A stretch of 64,000 bases of DNA from the NCBI GenBank assembly GCA_004298905.1, contig SCTK01000024.1:24157-88156 (forward strand). The letters run 5' to 3'. Positions 7,195 to 16,249 of the stretch are shown here, in pieces. Below the pieces are notes generated by a model that saw nothing but the letters and a program-made list of their open reading frames with translations, did no database searches and had not been told where the DNA came from. Source of the DNA: Burkholderiaceae bacterium. GTDB taxonomy: Bacteria > Pseudomonadota > Gammaproteobacteria > Burkholderiales > Burkholderiaceae_D. Made by a program: the position numbers and the translations under genes. Numbering within the stretch: the stretch's first letter is position 1; each line of letters begins with the position of its first letter.

Positions 7195-8262
7195 TTAGCC
7201 GTGCCGCAGTACCTTGGCGCCCGCGCGCAGCAGCTCGGTCACGTAACCGTCGCTGACGTGACTGCCGTTCGTGCCGCGCCATTGGCATTCCTCCGTTGGG
7301 TGGTTCTTCATGTAAGCCACCCGCGCGTCAGCGACCACGGACCCGTCCGGCAGCCGATCGGCGCCTTCGGGTGTCGTTGCCTGCGGCGAGCTGTCGCGGC
7401 CGGCGTCGTCGTCGATGGGCGCCACGTCGGCGAGCGGCACTGTGATGGTGCCTTCGTTGGACTCGACGTCGATGACCGCCCTGCCGGCTTGGACGCGGGC
7501 CGCTGACCGGGTGCGGGCACGCACCAAGGCCGGGGCGCCGAGCCCGAGGTCGTGGGGGGCGCGCACCCAGCAATGCACCAGCGTGCCCGCCACCGGAAAT
7601 GCTTTGTTCCACGCCTCGACGCGGCCGGCTGGTGTCCACGTCCCGACGATCGGCTCAGGCACCACATCGGGATCGCCGGGTGTCGTTGGCTGCTGCGAAC
7701 TGTCGCGGCCGGCGAGGTTGGCGCGGATGAGCCACGACGCGACGACCTGGAGGTACGCCGGGCTTAGCGCCCCGCAGAGAAAGTCGCTCACACGCCTTTC
7801 CAGGTCGCTCAGCTCGACGCCCGCGATGAGCAGGGCCTCGGCGAGCACCACGAGCGGCGCCGTGTCCGACAGGAGGCCGAACGTCGCGGCATTGAACTGC
7901 GCTTGCGCCTGCGCCGCGTTGAGATATGGGCCGATGTCGCGGATCGGTGTCGGCTCGCCGACGGGTCGCGTCGGTGCGCCAACCATGGCTCTTGTCGTGT
8001 CCATGCCGGCGGCCTCTGCCTCGTCGGCGCTGATCGGCTCGACGTGAGTCAAGGCGACCCCTCCGCTGGTGCCAGTGACCATGACGACCGCGCTGCCGGA
8101 TGGCAGCACCCACGCCGGCGACCGGGTCTTGCCTATCTTGCCGGACCCGCTGCGGACGCGAGGCCAGTACCGTACCGGGGTGCCTATCGGGTGAAACGTG
8201 TTCCACGCGGCGACATCGGCGGCTGCCTCGGCGGGGTCGCGGTCACTGTCCATTGTGGTCAC
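7195..8262 (-). CDS. Phage hypothetical with two WN-type repeat domains
   Basis: 355 residues, GTG start in a GTGA overlap with the preceding gene. Two related modules are visible: AAWNTFHPIGTPVRYWP at about 19-35 and EAWNKAFPVAGTLVHCW at about 214-230, each followed by a beta-rich segment (SPAWVLPSGSAVVMV and APALVRARTRSAARV). This W-N-x-x-(H/F)P-x-G-T-x-V-x-x-W signature recurs in actinophage hypotheticals. A helical stretch (about 105-190) separates the modules. A third, C-terminal segment of 45 residues ends the protein. Function unknown. Confidence 0.6.
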   Translation of the reverse strand: MTTMDSDRDPAEAAADVAAWNTFHPIGTPVRYWPRVRSGSGKIGKTRSPAWVLPSGSAVVMVTGTSGGVALTHVEPISADEAEAAGMDTTRAMVGAPTRPVGEPTPIRDIGPYLNAAQAQAQFNAATFGLLSDTAPLVVLAEALLIAGVELSDLERRVSDFLCGALSPAYLQVVASWLIRANLAGRDSSQQPTTPGDPDVVPEPIVGTWTPAGRVEAWNKAFPVAGTLVHCWVRAPHDLGLGAPALVRARTRSAARVQAGRAVIDVESNEGTITVPLADVAPIDDDAGRDSSPQATTPEGADRLPDGSVVADARVAYMKNHPTEECQWRGTNGSHVSDGYVTELLRAGAKVLRHG

Positions 8263-8546
8263 CTGCTGTCGCCGACCGGGATCATGCCGACCACGGTCAC
8301 CATGTCTGCGGTTATGGGCATTGATTTCTGGCTGCTCGCGTGCCTGGCGACGTCGCGGCAGATTGCGTTATGCAGCGTCAGCACCGCTTCGGTGCCCTGG
8401 ACGTCCGTCAGCCGCGCGTCGATTCGGGCGAGGTAGTTGCCCCACATTGTGCCGCCGATGGTGTACGCGATGAGGTACTCCCAGCGGCGCACGGGTTGCG
8501 GTGGTGTCGTGGCGGGGTTGCTGGTCGGGTCAGTGAACGGTTGCAT
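8259..8546 (-). CDS. Hypothetical protein
   Basis: 95 residues, ATG start. Pro/Thr-rich N-terminus then RRWEYLIAYTI, a phrase common in small phage proteins with a single alpha/beta domain. GTGA overlap with the next gene and a 17-nt overlap with the preceding one place it in the middle of a three-gene operon. Confidence 0.55.
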   Translation of the reverse strand: MQPFTDPTSNPATTPPQPVRRWEYLIAYTIGGTMWGNYLARIDARLTDVQGTEAVLTLHNAICRDVARHASSQKSMPITADMVTVVGMIPVGDSR

Positions 8547-8973
8547 CGGACGGTCCTTCCGGCGTGTGGTCGTGCGCGGCGTCGAGCGTTTCGTCGGCGT
8601 GCTCGATGGGGCAACGGGTCAGGCTTACCGACGACCACACGTCCACCGGCCAGCCGGCAATCGTCGCCGTATCAAGGTTCGTGCGGCCCGCGTTGTATGT
8701 CCGCCACGGCCGGGGCGTGTCGGGGTCGAAGACATGGGCGTCGAATGACGCCGTCAGCCCTAGATGCGCCGCCCAAGTGTCGACGTCCTCTGGCGCGTCG
8801 TCGGTGCAGCGGATCTGCACCGCCACGTTGCCGGAGGTGAACTCGTGCAGGTCGATACCCATCGGGGCCGGCATTCCCGCGTCTATCGCGTCGACCAGTG
8901 CCCGCAGCACCACCGCGCGGCCCGGCGTCGCCTCAGCGCGCGGCGATTCAAGGCGGATCACGTCACTGTCCAT
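8530..8973 (-). CDS. Hypothetical protein
   Basis: 147 residues, ATG start inside a CCACAATGGAC motif that recurs at other starts in this window. Predominantly alpha/beta; no recognised motif. Its 3' end overlaps the next gene by 17 nt. Confidence 0.55.
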   Translation of the reverse strand: MDSDVIRLESPRAEATPGRAVVLRALVDAIDAGMPAPMGIDLHEFTSGNVAVQIRCTDDAPEDVDTWAAHLGLTASFDAHVFDPDTPRPWRTYNAGRTNLDTATIAGWPVDVWSSVSLTRCPIEHADETLDAAHDHTPEGPSDATVH

Positions 8974-9019
8974 TGTGGGCAGTCCTTCCGATTGGTGTTG
9001 TGGGTTGAGCTTGCGGCTG

Positions 9020-9406
9020 TCAGGGCAGCAACTCCGTCATGGCGTGCGGGTCGATGTGGTCGACGCGGTGGCGCGGCGGGGAGCATTGCGCGCACCACAG
9101 GTGGCCGGGCTGGGCGCGGCAGGCCGGCAATGGCAGTCTCCCCCGCGGGTCGCATTGCGGGCAGGCGGCCGCACCAAGGGTGAGGATGGGCCGCCCGCAC
9201 GGGCAGGTCGGCAGGGGCTGGCCGGTGGTGTCGTGGGCGACGCCGGCGCGGATGCGGCTGGCCTTGCCGGGTTTGCGGCGGCAGGCGGTGCGGCGTGGGC
9301 AGGCGGTCAGGCAGATGGTGCGGGCGAGGCGGTTACCGTCGTCGCCGGTGGTCCACCAGTCGGGCTGGCGTTGGCACAGTGTGGTTTCGGGTGTGGGTGT
9401 GGGCAT
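9020..9406 (-). CDS. WhiB-like Fe-S/zinc regulator
   Basis: 128 residues from ATG 9406 with a GGGGG ribosome-binding site. C11, C32, C36 and C42 give C-x20-C-x3-C-x5-C, followed by GVAHDT where WhiB proteins have the G(I/V)WGG turn. The family normally has C-x2-C in the second pair, so this is a divergent member. A second Cys-rich half (C68, C70, C82, C85, C96, C105, C108) is unusual and looks like an added zinc domain. WhiB proteins bind sigma factor region 4 and act as transcription factors or antagonists. It is driven by the operator-type promoter at 9465-9505. Confidence 0.6.
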   Translation of the reverse strand: MPTPTPETTLCQRQPDWWTTGDDGNRLARTICLTACPRRTACRRKPGKASRIRAGVAHDTTGQPLPTCPCGRPILTLGAAACPQCDPRGRLPLPACRAQPGHLWCAQCSPPRHRVDHIDPHAMTELLP

Positions 9407-9464
9407 GGTGTGCCCCCGATGCGTCTCGTAGTGCCCGGCGGTCAGCGGTGCCGCCAGACCCGCA

Positions 9465-9505
9465 ACGTTACCCACTCGCCAGTAATTGCGCAACCATTTG
9501 TCACG
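9465..9505 (-). promoter_or_regulatory. Operator-type promoter, copy 1
   Basis: Minus strand: TGACAAATGGTTGCG, with -35 TTGCGC (9488-9493), a 17-bp spacer beginning AATT, and -10 TAACGT (9465-9470). The leader to the WhiB-like ATG is about 50 nt. The TGA stop of the upstream translocase gene is the TGA inside the conserved box. Confidence 0.75.
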
Positions 9506-12131
9506 CACTTTTACGTTTGTATTCGGGCGCCCAGTAGCGGCGCTTGCGGGCGGCGTTGTTGTGGGCAAGTTCGGCGCGGCCGCCGGTGCGGGCGCCCGTG
9601 GCCGCCTCGGTGAGCCACCGGTACACGGTGGCCCGGTCCGGGGCCGCGTCGCCGTATTTGGCTTTGAGTAGTGCGCGCACCTCGGCGGTGTCGAGGCCGA
9701 CCCATTTCGCGGCACGCACGACGGCGATCACGTGCCGGTACATGGCGTCGCGTTCGGGGGTGAGTACCTCGGGCGGGGCGGGGCGGGCGTCGGTGGCGGT
9801 GTCGTCGGCGGCCTGCTCGTCAGCGTCGGCGTCGAGCAGGGCGCGCCGGTAGGCGATTACCTCCGGGTCGTCGTCGATAGTCATGGTCAGGGCTGCGGCG
9901 AACGCGTTGTCGACCACGGCCAGCCCCGCAGGCATAGCCGCTGGGGAGTTGGGGCGGGTCGCGCGGCGGCGGGTCTGCTGCGGCTGCGCGCCGATCATGT
10001 GGTGCGGCCGGTACATGGTTTGCCAGCGCTGCGCCCACCCGAAATGCGCGTCGCCGGGGCACCCGTCGCCGCCGTTGCCGTCGCTCGCGCGGCAGGTCGC
10101 GCACACGTCGAGGTGCTCGCGGCGTTCGCCCGGGTCCTGCGATAGCGGGCCGTCGCAGGCCGGGCCCCCGTCGCCGCCGGATGCTTGGCAGACGAGGCAG
10201 AACTTCCAGTGCGCGTCGCGGGCGCCGGCGTCCATCGCTTCGGCGGTGCCGTCGTCGAGGTCGGGTGGTATGCACCAGCGGCGGGCGCTGATCGCCGGCA
10301 CGTCGTCGGCGGGTAGGCGCATGACTTTGCCCGCCATGGCGCGGTTACTGCCCACGCCGACACCGACGATCGCGCCGCGCATCGCGTCGCCCTCCAGTGC
10401 GGCGAGGATCCGGGCGTGCGGTAGCTGCGTCTGGTTGCCGAACATGTACGACGCCTCTTGCACGGGGATGCCGCCGCCGCCGAGGCCGTAGCGGTTTTTC
10501 GGCTGCGACAGGAAGTCGCCGCCGCCGCTCATCGTGACGGTGCCGCGCTGGGTGAACACGGCGAAGATGACGCCTTCGCTGCGGCCGAGGGTGACGCCCT
10601 GGGTGAATAGGTCATTGAAGTCCGCGGCCTGGGGGCCGCCGGGTGGCAGGTCGGCGTGCTGGCCGACGAGGGTCGGCAGCTCGTCGACGAACACGAAAAC
10701 GCCGGGCGCTTTGGGTGTGGCCTCGATTTTCTCGGCGCCACCGAAACTGACACTGGCCCGGTAGCGGATGCCGGCGATGACCCCGGCGAGTAGGCAGTAG
10801 ATGCCCATCGGTTCGATGGCGGCGGCGAGTAGCGGCGGGCGTTCGATTTTGCCGGTCTCGCTGACACCGTACGGGTCATCCGCCGCCTCGTCCCATGGTT
10901 GCAGCCACGGTTTGACGAGGCGGCCTTTCGGGTCGATGACGATGGTGCAGGCGTTTGGCATGCGTGTGGTCTGCGCGATCTGGACGTGCAGGAAGTTGGA
11001 TTTGCCGCTGCCTGTTGGGGCGAACGTGACCTGGTGCGCTTCGGCCATGTCGATCTCAAAGTCGGTGGAATCCATGTACTTGCCGACGTTGATCGGGTCG
11101 TGGAACGACAAGGGAGTTTCGTCGTCGACGTACGGCAGGTCGGCCGTCAGAACGTCACTCAGGTCGATGTAGACGGTGAATGTTGCGGATTCTTCGCGGC
11201 CGTCGGTGGTGCGGTCGCGTTCTAGGCGCATCGCGCCGACTGGCCACCGCGCAAACTGCTCAATGTCGGGGACGTTGGCGAGGATCTTGTCGTAGTTGAC
11301 GCCCTGCTGGGGTAGCCGCCACCGCAGCGCCAGGACTTTGCCGGCGTCGACGCGGCCTAGGAAACGCAGGCCGGTGATGTCGAACCGTCGCCATAGTCGC
11401 CACAGCCGCGCGGCGTCCGGGTCAGCCGGCGGGGTTTCCCGCACCCCGGCACTGTCCACATTGGAGGCGGCGAACATGCGGCGGATCAGGTTTTCCTCAT
11501 GGGTGATCTGCATGGTGCGGGTGTGTGGCCACGCCGCGAAACCGACGACGACGGAGGCGACCCACAGCACCCACAGGGGCCATGCGGTGATGCTGGCGGC
11601 GATGCTCCAGGCGACGAAGCCACCGCCGGCACCGAAAATCGCCGCCATGTACCAGCGGGTTGTCGCGGCGAAATACTCGCCCATGGTCAGCAGCAGCCCC
11701 ACCACCAGGGCCAGGATGAGCACCCCCACGCCGATCAGTGCCTTGACGCCAGCGCCGGGCACGTGGGCGTGGGTGTTGCTCACGGCCAGCGCGCAGGCCG
11801 GGGCGGCGGCCGCCGCGTACGCCCACACGGGGCGGGCCTTAAACCACTTCACCGCCACGGCCGCGGCGGGGGCGGCCACGGCAAGCGCCGCTAACGCCAG
11901 CACCCACGCGGGGGCTGCCGCGGTGCGGGGGATGCGCCACGCGGCGACGTGCGCGCCGATGCCGACGGTCGCGGCGGCGAGCAGCCCCGTGACCGGTGCG
12001 AAGTAGCTGCGTAGCCGCATCGGTTTGCCCGCCCACGTCGGCAGGCCGTTGATGTGGCGCGGCAGGCGCTGCGGTGTGACCGGCACCAGCTCGGCGTGCG
12101 GCGGCTGCGGCGTTGTGGTCACGGTTCTCAT
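9501..12131 (-). CDS. FtsK/TraB-type DNA translocase
   Basis: 876 residues, ATG with a GGGGGG Shine-Dalgarno. Residues about 40-190 hold five or six membrane helices. The motor domain has Walker A APTGSGKSN (about 370-378), a VIDPKGR strand, and Walker B VFVFVDELP (about 480), with TQRGTVT and the NRYGLGG segment expected of FtsK/SpoIIIE ATPases. Residues about 790-850 (LLKAKYGD, RATVYRWLTEA) look like a winged helix, as in FtsK gamma and TraB. TraB proteins move double-stranded plasmid DNA in actinomycete conjugation. It heads a block with two further putative transfer proteins; a role in phage DNA segregation is the alternative. Confidence 0.8.
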   Translation of the reverse strand: MRTVTTTPQPPHAELVPVTPQRLPRHINGLPTWAGKPMRLRSYFAPVTGLLAAATVGIGAHVAAWRIPRTAAAPAWVLALAALAVAAPAAAVAVKWFKARPVWAYAAAAAPACALAVSNTHAHVPGAGVKALIGVGVLILALVVGLLLTMGEYFAATTRWYMAAIFGAGGGFVAWSIAASITAWPLWVLWVASVVVGFAAWPHTRTMQITHEENLIRRMFAASNVDSAGVRETPPADPDAARLWRLWRRFDITGLRFLGRVDAGKVLALRWRLPQQGVNYDKILANVPDIEQFARWPVGAMRLERDRTTDGREESATFTVYIDLSDVLTADLPYVDDETPLSFHDPINVGKYMDSTDFEIDMAEAHQVTFAPTGSGKSNFLHVQIAQTTRMPNACTIVIDPKGRLVKPWLQPWDEAADDPYGVSETGKIERPPLLAAAIEPMGIYCLLAGVIAGIRYRASVSFGGAEKIEATPKAPGVFVFVDELPTLVGQHADLPPGGPQAADFNDLFTQGVTLGRSEGVIFAVFTQRGTVTMSGGGDFLSQPKNRYGLGGGGIPVQEASYMFGNQTQLPHARILAALEGDAMRGAIVGVGVGSNRAMAGKVMRLPADDVPAISARRWCIPPDLDDGTAEAMDAGARDAHWKFCLVCQASGGDGGPACDGPLSQDPGERREHLDVCATCRASDGNGGDGCPGDAHFGWAQRWQTMYRPHHMIGAQPQQTRRRATRPNSPAAMPAGLAVVDNAFAAALTMTIDDDPEVIAYRRALLDADADEQAADDTATDARPAPPEVLTPERDAMYRHVIAVVRAAKWVGLDTAEVRALLKAKYGDAAPDRATVYRWLTEAATGARTGGRAELAHNNAARKRRYWAPEYKRKSA

Positions 12132-12152
12132 TCCCCCCGGATCGGTGATGGG

Positions 12153-12503
12153 TTAGCGGACGTTGAGGGCGGCCTCGTCGGGGCGCGGGTTCTCGACGCG
12201 CTCCAGGTGATGCGCATTGAACTTGCGCCACTGCCGATACAGCACACGGGTCTGGTTCGCCACGGCGTAGTACTGGCGGCCCACGCCGTGGATGAAGTTG
12301 GCGACTGACCGCGGCACGAACGACCGGTGGCTGGCCTGTTCCGCCATGTGCCACCGCGCCTGCGCGGCCGCTTCGATCACGCCAGCCCATGAGGCGAGCA
12401 GTTTGTCGATGAGTACCTGCGCCTCGGCGTCGGGGAGCTGCACCGCGCCGAGCGTGCGGTCGAGGTCGTCGCAGATGCCTTGTACGAGCGGGTGATATGC
12501 CAT
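12153..12503 (-). CDS. Hypothetical helical protein of the transfer block
   Basis: 116 residues, ATG. Almost entirely helical with Trp/Gln-rich segments (ARWHMAEQASHR, VLYRQWRKF). No family recognised. Its position between the translocase and the Gly-rich protein gene, on the same strand with short gaps, suggests a role with them. Confidence 0.55.
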   Translation of the reverse strand: MAYHPLVQGICDDLDRTLGAVQLPDAEAQVLIDKLLASWAGVIEAAAQARWHMAEQASHRSFVPRSVANFIHGVGRQYYAVANQTRVLYRQWRKFNAHHLERVENPRPDEAALNVR

Positions 12504-12546
12504 TGCCGTCTGGCCTTTCTCGGGTATCTGGTCAGGGTCGCGGGGG

Positions 12547-14496
12547 TTATCTGACGACGTTGAATCGGCGTTCGCCGGGGGCGGGCTGCGCGGCGCGGGC
12601 GAGATCAGCCTCCAGCGCGGCGCGGGCGGCGCGTACCACGTCGTGTTCGCTGGCGTGGGCGATGGCGATCAGCCCGGCGGCGACCTGCCGCATGTACGCG
12701 TTGACGCGCTTGTCGACGGGGGTGGAGCTGTCGAACATCGCGGCGTGGCGGGTCATGATCTCGGCGATTTTCCGGTCGATCCCGCCGAGGCTTTCCAGTA
12801 GCCACACGTAGTCGACCTGCGCTTCGGTGTCGGGGCGCTGGTAGCGGGCGAGGCGGCCCAGCGCGTCGATGGCGAGCTGCGCCTCGCGTAGCGGCACGAC
12901 CGCGCCGCGGGTGTTGGGGCGTTGGGCGAGTCGTGTGGCCATGGCGGTGCCTTTCGTGGGTCGTACTGCCGGTGCGGGGCGGTTGACAGTTGCGGCGCCG
13001 GCGGTTGGCGCTGGGGCCGGTTTTGGTGCGGGTTTGGCGGCGGGTGGGGTCTGCGGCGCCGACTTCGCCGCGGGCGCCGGCGGGGCGGGTGTCGGCTGCT
13101 GCGCGGCGGGGGGTGGGGTGCCGCCGAACCGGCGGGCCAGCGACGCGTGCAGCGCCGCCATGCCGGCGTGGCGGCCTTGGGTGCGCCACGTGCGCCACCA
13201 CGCGGGGCGGCGTTTGCTGGCCTGGGCGATGCGCTGGCCGGTCTTGCGTGTGCCTTGGGCGATGCGCCGCCCCGCCCACCGCGCCGGCGTGGCCGCGCGG
13301 GTCGCGGCTTTGCGGGCGATGCGGGCGTACAGGGCGCGCGCGTCGTCGCGGCGTTGGGTGCGCGCTGCGGCGCGGACGTCGCGTCGGGTTAGGCGGCGCT
13401 GGTGGCGGTCGGCGCGGCGCTGGTGCTGCTGCCAGTACCGCCACTCTTTGCGGTCCAGCGGTGTACCCTTGCGTACCTTGGCGCCGATCTGCGCGGCCCA
13501 CTTGTTGTGCGCGGGTGCGCGTAGGGCGGCGCGTTGGGCGCGCCGGTCGGCCCGGTATGCGGTGGCGCGGGCCCCGAACGGCAGCGCCGCCCGGCCCAAC
13601 TTGGTGCCGTAGTCGGGGGTCTTGCCGCCACCGCGACCACCGCCACCGCTGGTGCCGCCTTTGCCCTTGCTCGCCCTGCCGGTCTTGCCGGTGCCGCTCT
13701 TGCCGCCGCCCGAGCTGGACCCGCCGCCGCCACCGCCCCGGCCGATCAGTTTGCCGAGGCCGAGCGTCGGTAGCCCCCGCCCGCCCGCACCACCACCGGC
13801 GGCGTTGCCGGCCTTCCCTGCGTTGGCTGGTTTGCCTACTCCCCCACGCCCAGCCCCGCCTGCGCGCGGCGTGCTGGCGTTGCGGCCGCCTCGGGGAGCT
13901 GCGCCGGCCGGGCCTGCACCCGCGCCTTTACCCTTGCCGCCGCCGGTGGTGGCCTTGCCGAGCATCTTGCCGAGGTTCGGCAGGTGCGGCCCCCGCCCCG
14001 CGGCCGGGCCGCCGTTGGCGCCCCGCCGAGGTGGTGCCGCCGTGCCGGTGCCGCTGGTCTTGCCGGGCCCTCGGCCCGCCGTACCCGTGCCCTTGCTGGT
14101 CGGGGTGGCGCCGCCGGCGGCGGGTGCGGGGGTGCGGGGTTGGCGCTGCTGCGGGATGATCCCGGCCCGGCGGTCCCGGGCGGCGCGGCGGCTGGCCACG
14201 GCGGTACCGCCACCGGCCGCGGCGAGGGCGCCGACGGCGATACCGGCGACGGGCCCGCCGACCAGGAACGCCAGGAACGTGCTGACGACGGCGAGGCCGC
14301 CCACGCCGACCGCGACGTGCGCTGTGGTCGTGCCGTCGCTGTTCTCCCCCGACGCGGCGGCGACGTACCCGCCGCCGGTGGTGTCGTCGGGGGTGCGGTC
14401 GACGACGTAGTGGTGCTGGGCGCCGTCGGGCGACACGGTGACCGCGGCCGGTTCGTCGTCGGCATCGTCGTCGAGGTGCGCCCACGGGTCGCGCAT
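12547..14496 (-). CDS. Large Gly-rich basic membrane-associated protein
   Basis: 649 residues. An acidic N-terminus is followed by a hydrophobic region (about 65-100, VVSTFLAFLVGGPVAGIAVGALAAA), a Gly/Lys/Ala low-complexity linker (about 125-300), a strongly basic Arg-rich helical region (about 315-450), a Pro/Ala linker and a helical C-terminal domain (about 540-640). Such proteins accompany TraB-like genes in actinomycete plasmids and integrative elements. DNA binding is likely from the charge; the rest is inference. It lies 2 bases from the upstream membrane protein gene. Confidence 0.6.
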   Translation of the reverse strand: MRDPWAHLDDDADDEPAAVTVSPDGAQHHYVVDRTPDDTTGGGYVAAASGENSDGTTTAHVAVGVGGLAVVSTFLAFLVGGPVAGIAVGALAAAGGGTAVASRRAARDRRAGIIPQQRQPRTPAPAAGGATPTSKGTGTAGRGPGKTSGTGTAAPPRRGANGGPAAGRGPHLPNLGKMLGKATTGGGKGKGAGAGPAGAAPRGGRNASTPRAGGAGRGGVGKPANAGKAGNAAGGGAGGRGLPTLGLGKLIGRGGGGGGSSSGGGKSGTGKTGRASKGKGGTSGGGGRGGGKTPDYGTKLGRAALPFGARATAYRADRRAQRAALRAPAHNKWAAQIGAKVRKGTPLDRKEWRYWQQHQRRADRHQRRLTRRDVRAAARTQRRDDARALYARIARKAATRAATPARWAGRRIAQGTRKTGQRIAQASKRRPAWWRTWRTQGRHAGMAALHASLARRFGGTPPPAAQQPTPAPPAPAAKSAPQTPPAAKPAPKPAPAPTAGAATVNRPAPAVRPTKGTAMATRLAQRPNTRGAVVPLREAQLAIDALGRLARYQRPDTEAQVDYVWLLESLGGIDRKIAEIMTRHAAMFDSSTPVDKRVNAYMRQVAAGLIAIAHASEHDVVRAARAALEADLARAAQPAPGERRFNVVR

Positions 14497-14498
14497 GG

Positions 14499-15971
14499 TT
14501 ACGCCTCTACCCCGAGGCGGTCAGCCTCGATCACGGCGCGGATCTTGATGAGGGTTTCTTTGCCGGTCCGGGCGTCGGCCGGGGCGAGCGCACCGCCGTC
14601 GACGGCGGCGAGCATCGCCGCCTTGATCTCGTCGGACCTGATCGGGCTGGTGCGGTCTTTCCACGCGCCGGGCTGCTCGTCGGGTTTGTCGAGGTGGAGT
14701 TGCACTGCCTCGATCTGGACGGCGTACTGCTCGCGCAGCGCCTCGACGTCGTAGCTCGCGCCGGCGGGGGCTGGGCTGACCGGGGCCGGGGGTCGGGGTA
14801 GCTGACCGGGCCGACCGGGGCCGACTGGGCGCCTGACCGGGGCCGACCGGTAATGCCGACCCGCGCTGACCGGTCGGCCCGGCCGGGGCTGACCGGGGTA
14901 GCTGACCGGGCCTGACCCCGCGTGGACCGGGTTGGCGAGGTCGGCGGCCCACTGACCGACCGGCGGCTCTGACCCGTCGAGCGGGTCGGCTGACTCGTCG
15001 GCCCATGCGCGGCCGTTCACCGCGTCGGGGCTCGTCACCGTGTCGAGGCGGTACAGGGCGTCGAGCTGGGTGCGGATCTCGGCCTGCGCGTCGTCGTCGA
15101 GGTACGCCTGCGCGGCGAGTTTGCACCGGTTGAGGTGGGCGAACCGCCCGCGGCGGCGGCGCTTGTTCACGGCAGGGGTCATGTGGGCGCGGTACGCGGC
15201 GCGGATGATCCGCTGAATGTGGCGGGCGCGGGCCAGCTCGTCGACGCCGAGGCGTTTCGGGTCGGCCAGGCGCAGCCACACGGCGATGCGGCGGGGGGTG
15301 AGGCGCCACCCGACGCGTTCGCGGTGCCGGGCGAGGTTGATGGTGCGCGCCTCGGACGCGATGGACTTTTCGACCGCCCACGCGGCGGACACGGCGGCGA
15401 CGAGGCGGGCGAGTCCGGTGGCGAAGCCGACGACGGTGCCGTGGGAGGCGACCGCGGAGTCGATCGCGGCCATGGCGCCGGACAGTGCGGCGAAGACCCA
15501 CACGGCGAAGCCGTTGCCGTCGAACGGCCATTCGGCGTCGGGGTCGCTGCGGCGGCTGGCGCGTTTCTCGCCCGCTTCGGCGGCGGCGATTAGTAGCCGG
15601 TAGGTGCGGGAGCGGATCGCGCATCCGAGCATGAGAGTTTCGAGGTAGCCGCAGAACATGGCGCGGATGACCGGGTCGGTGATGCCGAACCAGTCGCCGA
15701 AAACGTTCCACGATCCGGTGAGTACGACGCCGGTGGCGAGGACGGCACCGACGAGCGTGACCACCTTGTCGAGGCGCTGACCGCCGGGGGCGACCGGGCG
15801 GCCGGTCGGGGCCTGACCGGCGGCGGCGAGTCGGGCGGTCAGGGCCCGGTTGCGGCGGCCGGTCAGCCGCAGGGTCAGCACGCCGGTCAGGGCGGCGACC
15901 ACGATGGCCGCGGCGACGGTCAGCCAGCCCGACCCGGCGCGGGTCAGGTCGTTGACCTGGGGAAACGTCAT
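14499..15971 (-). CDS. SpdB/DUF2637-like multi-pass membrane protein
   Basis: 490 residues. Helices at about 15-37, 70-90, 105-125 and a long hydrophobic region at about 155-200 (FAVWVFAALSGAMAAIDSAVA) resemble the DUF2637/SpdB membrane proteins that assist intramycelial plasmid spread in actinomycetes. A cytoplasmic helical domain follows (about 210-310), then a Pro/Arg-rich disordered linker (about 345-400) whose DNA is packed with GACCGG repeats, and a final helical domain. Context with the FtsK/TraB-type gene supports a transfer function. Family assignment is by topology and neighbours rather than a diagnostic motif. Confidence 0.6.
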   Translation of the reverse strand: MTFPQVNDLTRAGSGWLTVAAAIVVAALTGVLTLRLTGRRNRALTARLAAAGQAPTGRPVAPGGQRLDKVVTLVGAVLATGVVLTGSWNVFGDWFGITDPVIRAMFCGYLETLMLGCAIRSRTYRLLIAAAEAGEKRASRRSDPDAEWPFDGNGFAVWVFAALSGAMAAIDSAVASHGTVVGFATGLARLVAAVSAAWAVEKSIASEARTINLARHRERVGWRLTPRRIAVWLRLADPKRLGVDELARARHIQRIIRAAYRAHMTPAVNKRRRRGRFAHLNRCKLAAQAYLDDDAQAEIRTQLDALYRLDTVTSPDAVNGRAWADESADPLDGSEPPVGQWAADLANPVHAGSGPVSYPGQPRPGRPVSAGRHYRSAPVRRPVGPGRPGQLPRPPAPVSPAPAGASYDVEALREQYAVQIEAVQLHLDKPDEQPGAWKDRTSPIRSDEIKAAMLAAVDGGALAPADARTGKETLIKIRAVIEADRLGVEA

Positions 15972-16130
15972 CGGGTCACCTCGCCGGTCAACGGTCGGGT
16001 CAGGGGGCTGGTCGGTGCGGCGGTGGTCGGGTCGGGCACGCGGTCACCTCTGCGGTCAGCGGGTCGGTCAGCGCCCGGTCGGCCCGTCCGGTCAGCCCGC
16101 CGGTCGGGCGGGTCGGTCGGTGCGGGTCGG
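14775..16130. repeat. TGACCGG/CCGGTCA repeat clusters
   Basis: From 14775 to 14935 the plus strand holds about six TGACCGG plus several further GACCGG words, within the part of the membrane-protein gene that encodes a disordered linker. From about 15780 to 16130, in the start of that gene and the gap before the next, the same word appears mostly inverted (CCGGTCA at least four times, plus many GGTCGG/GGTCAG). TraB translocases use short direct repeats as a loading site; that link is an inference. Confidence 0.45.
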
Positions 16131-16249
16131 GTGTGGCACATGGTGGCCAGTGTGACAGGTACCTCCGGTTAAAGGTAGCTACCCTTAGTGTCGATTCGCC
16201 GGGGTTAAGGCGGGGCATGGCGGCAGACTCTCCCCCGAAGGGGGCGTAG

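Noticed and set aside
12869..14159. Large plus-strand frames over the Gly-rich gene
   Set aside because: Low-complexity Arg/Gly/Pro text from the reverse strand; the minus-strand gene has a start, helices and operon context.
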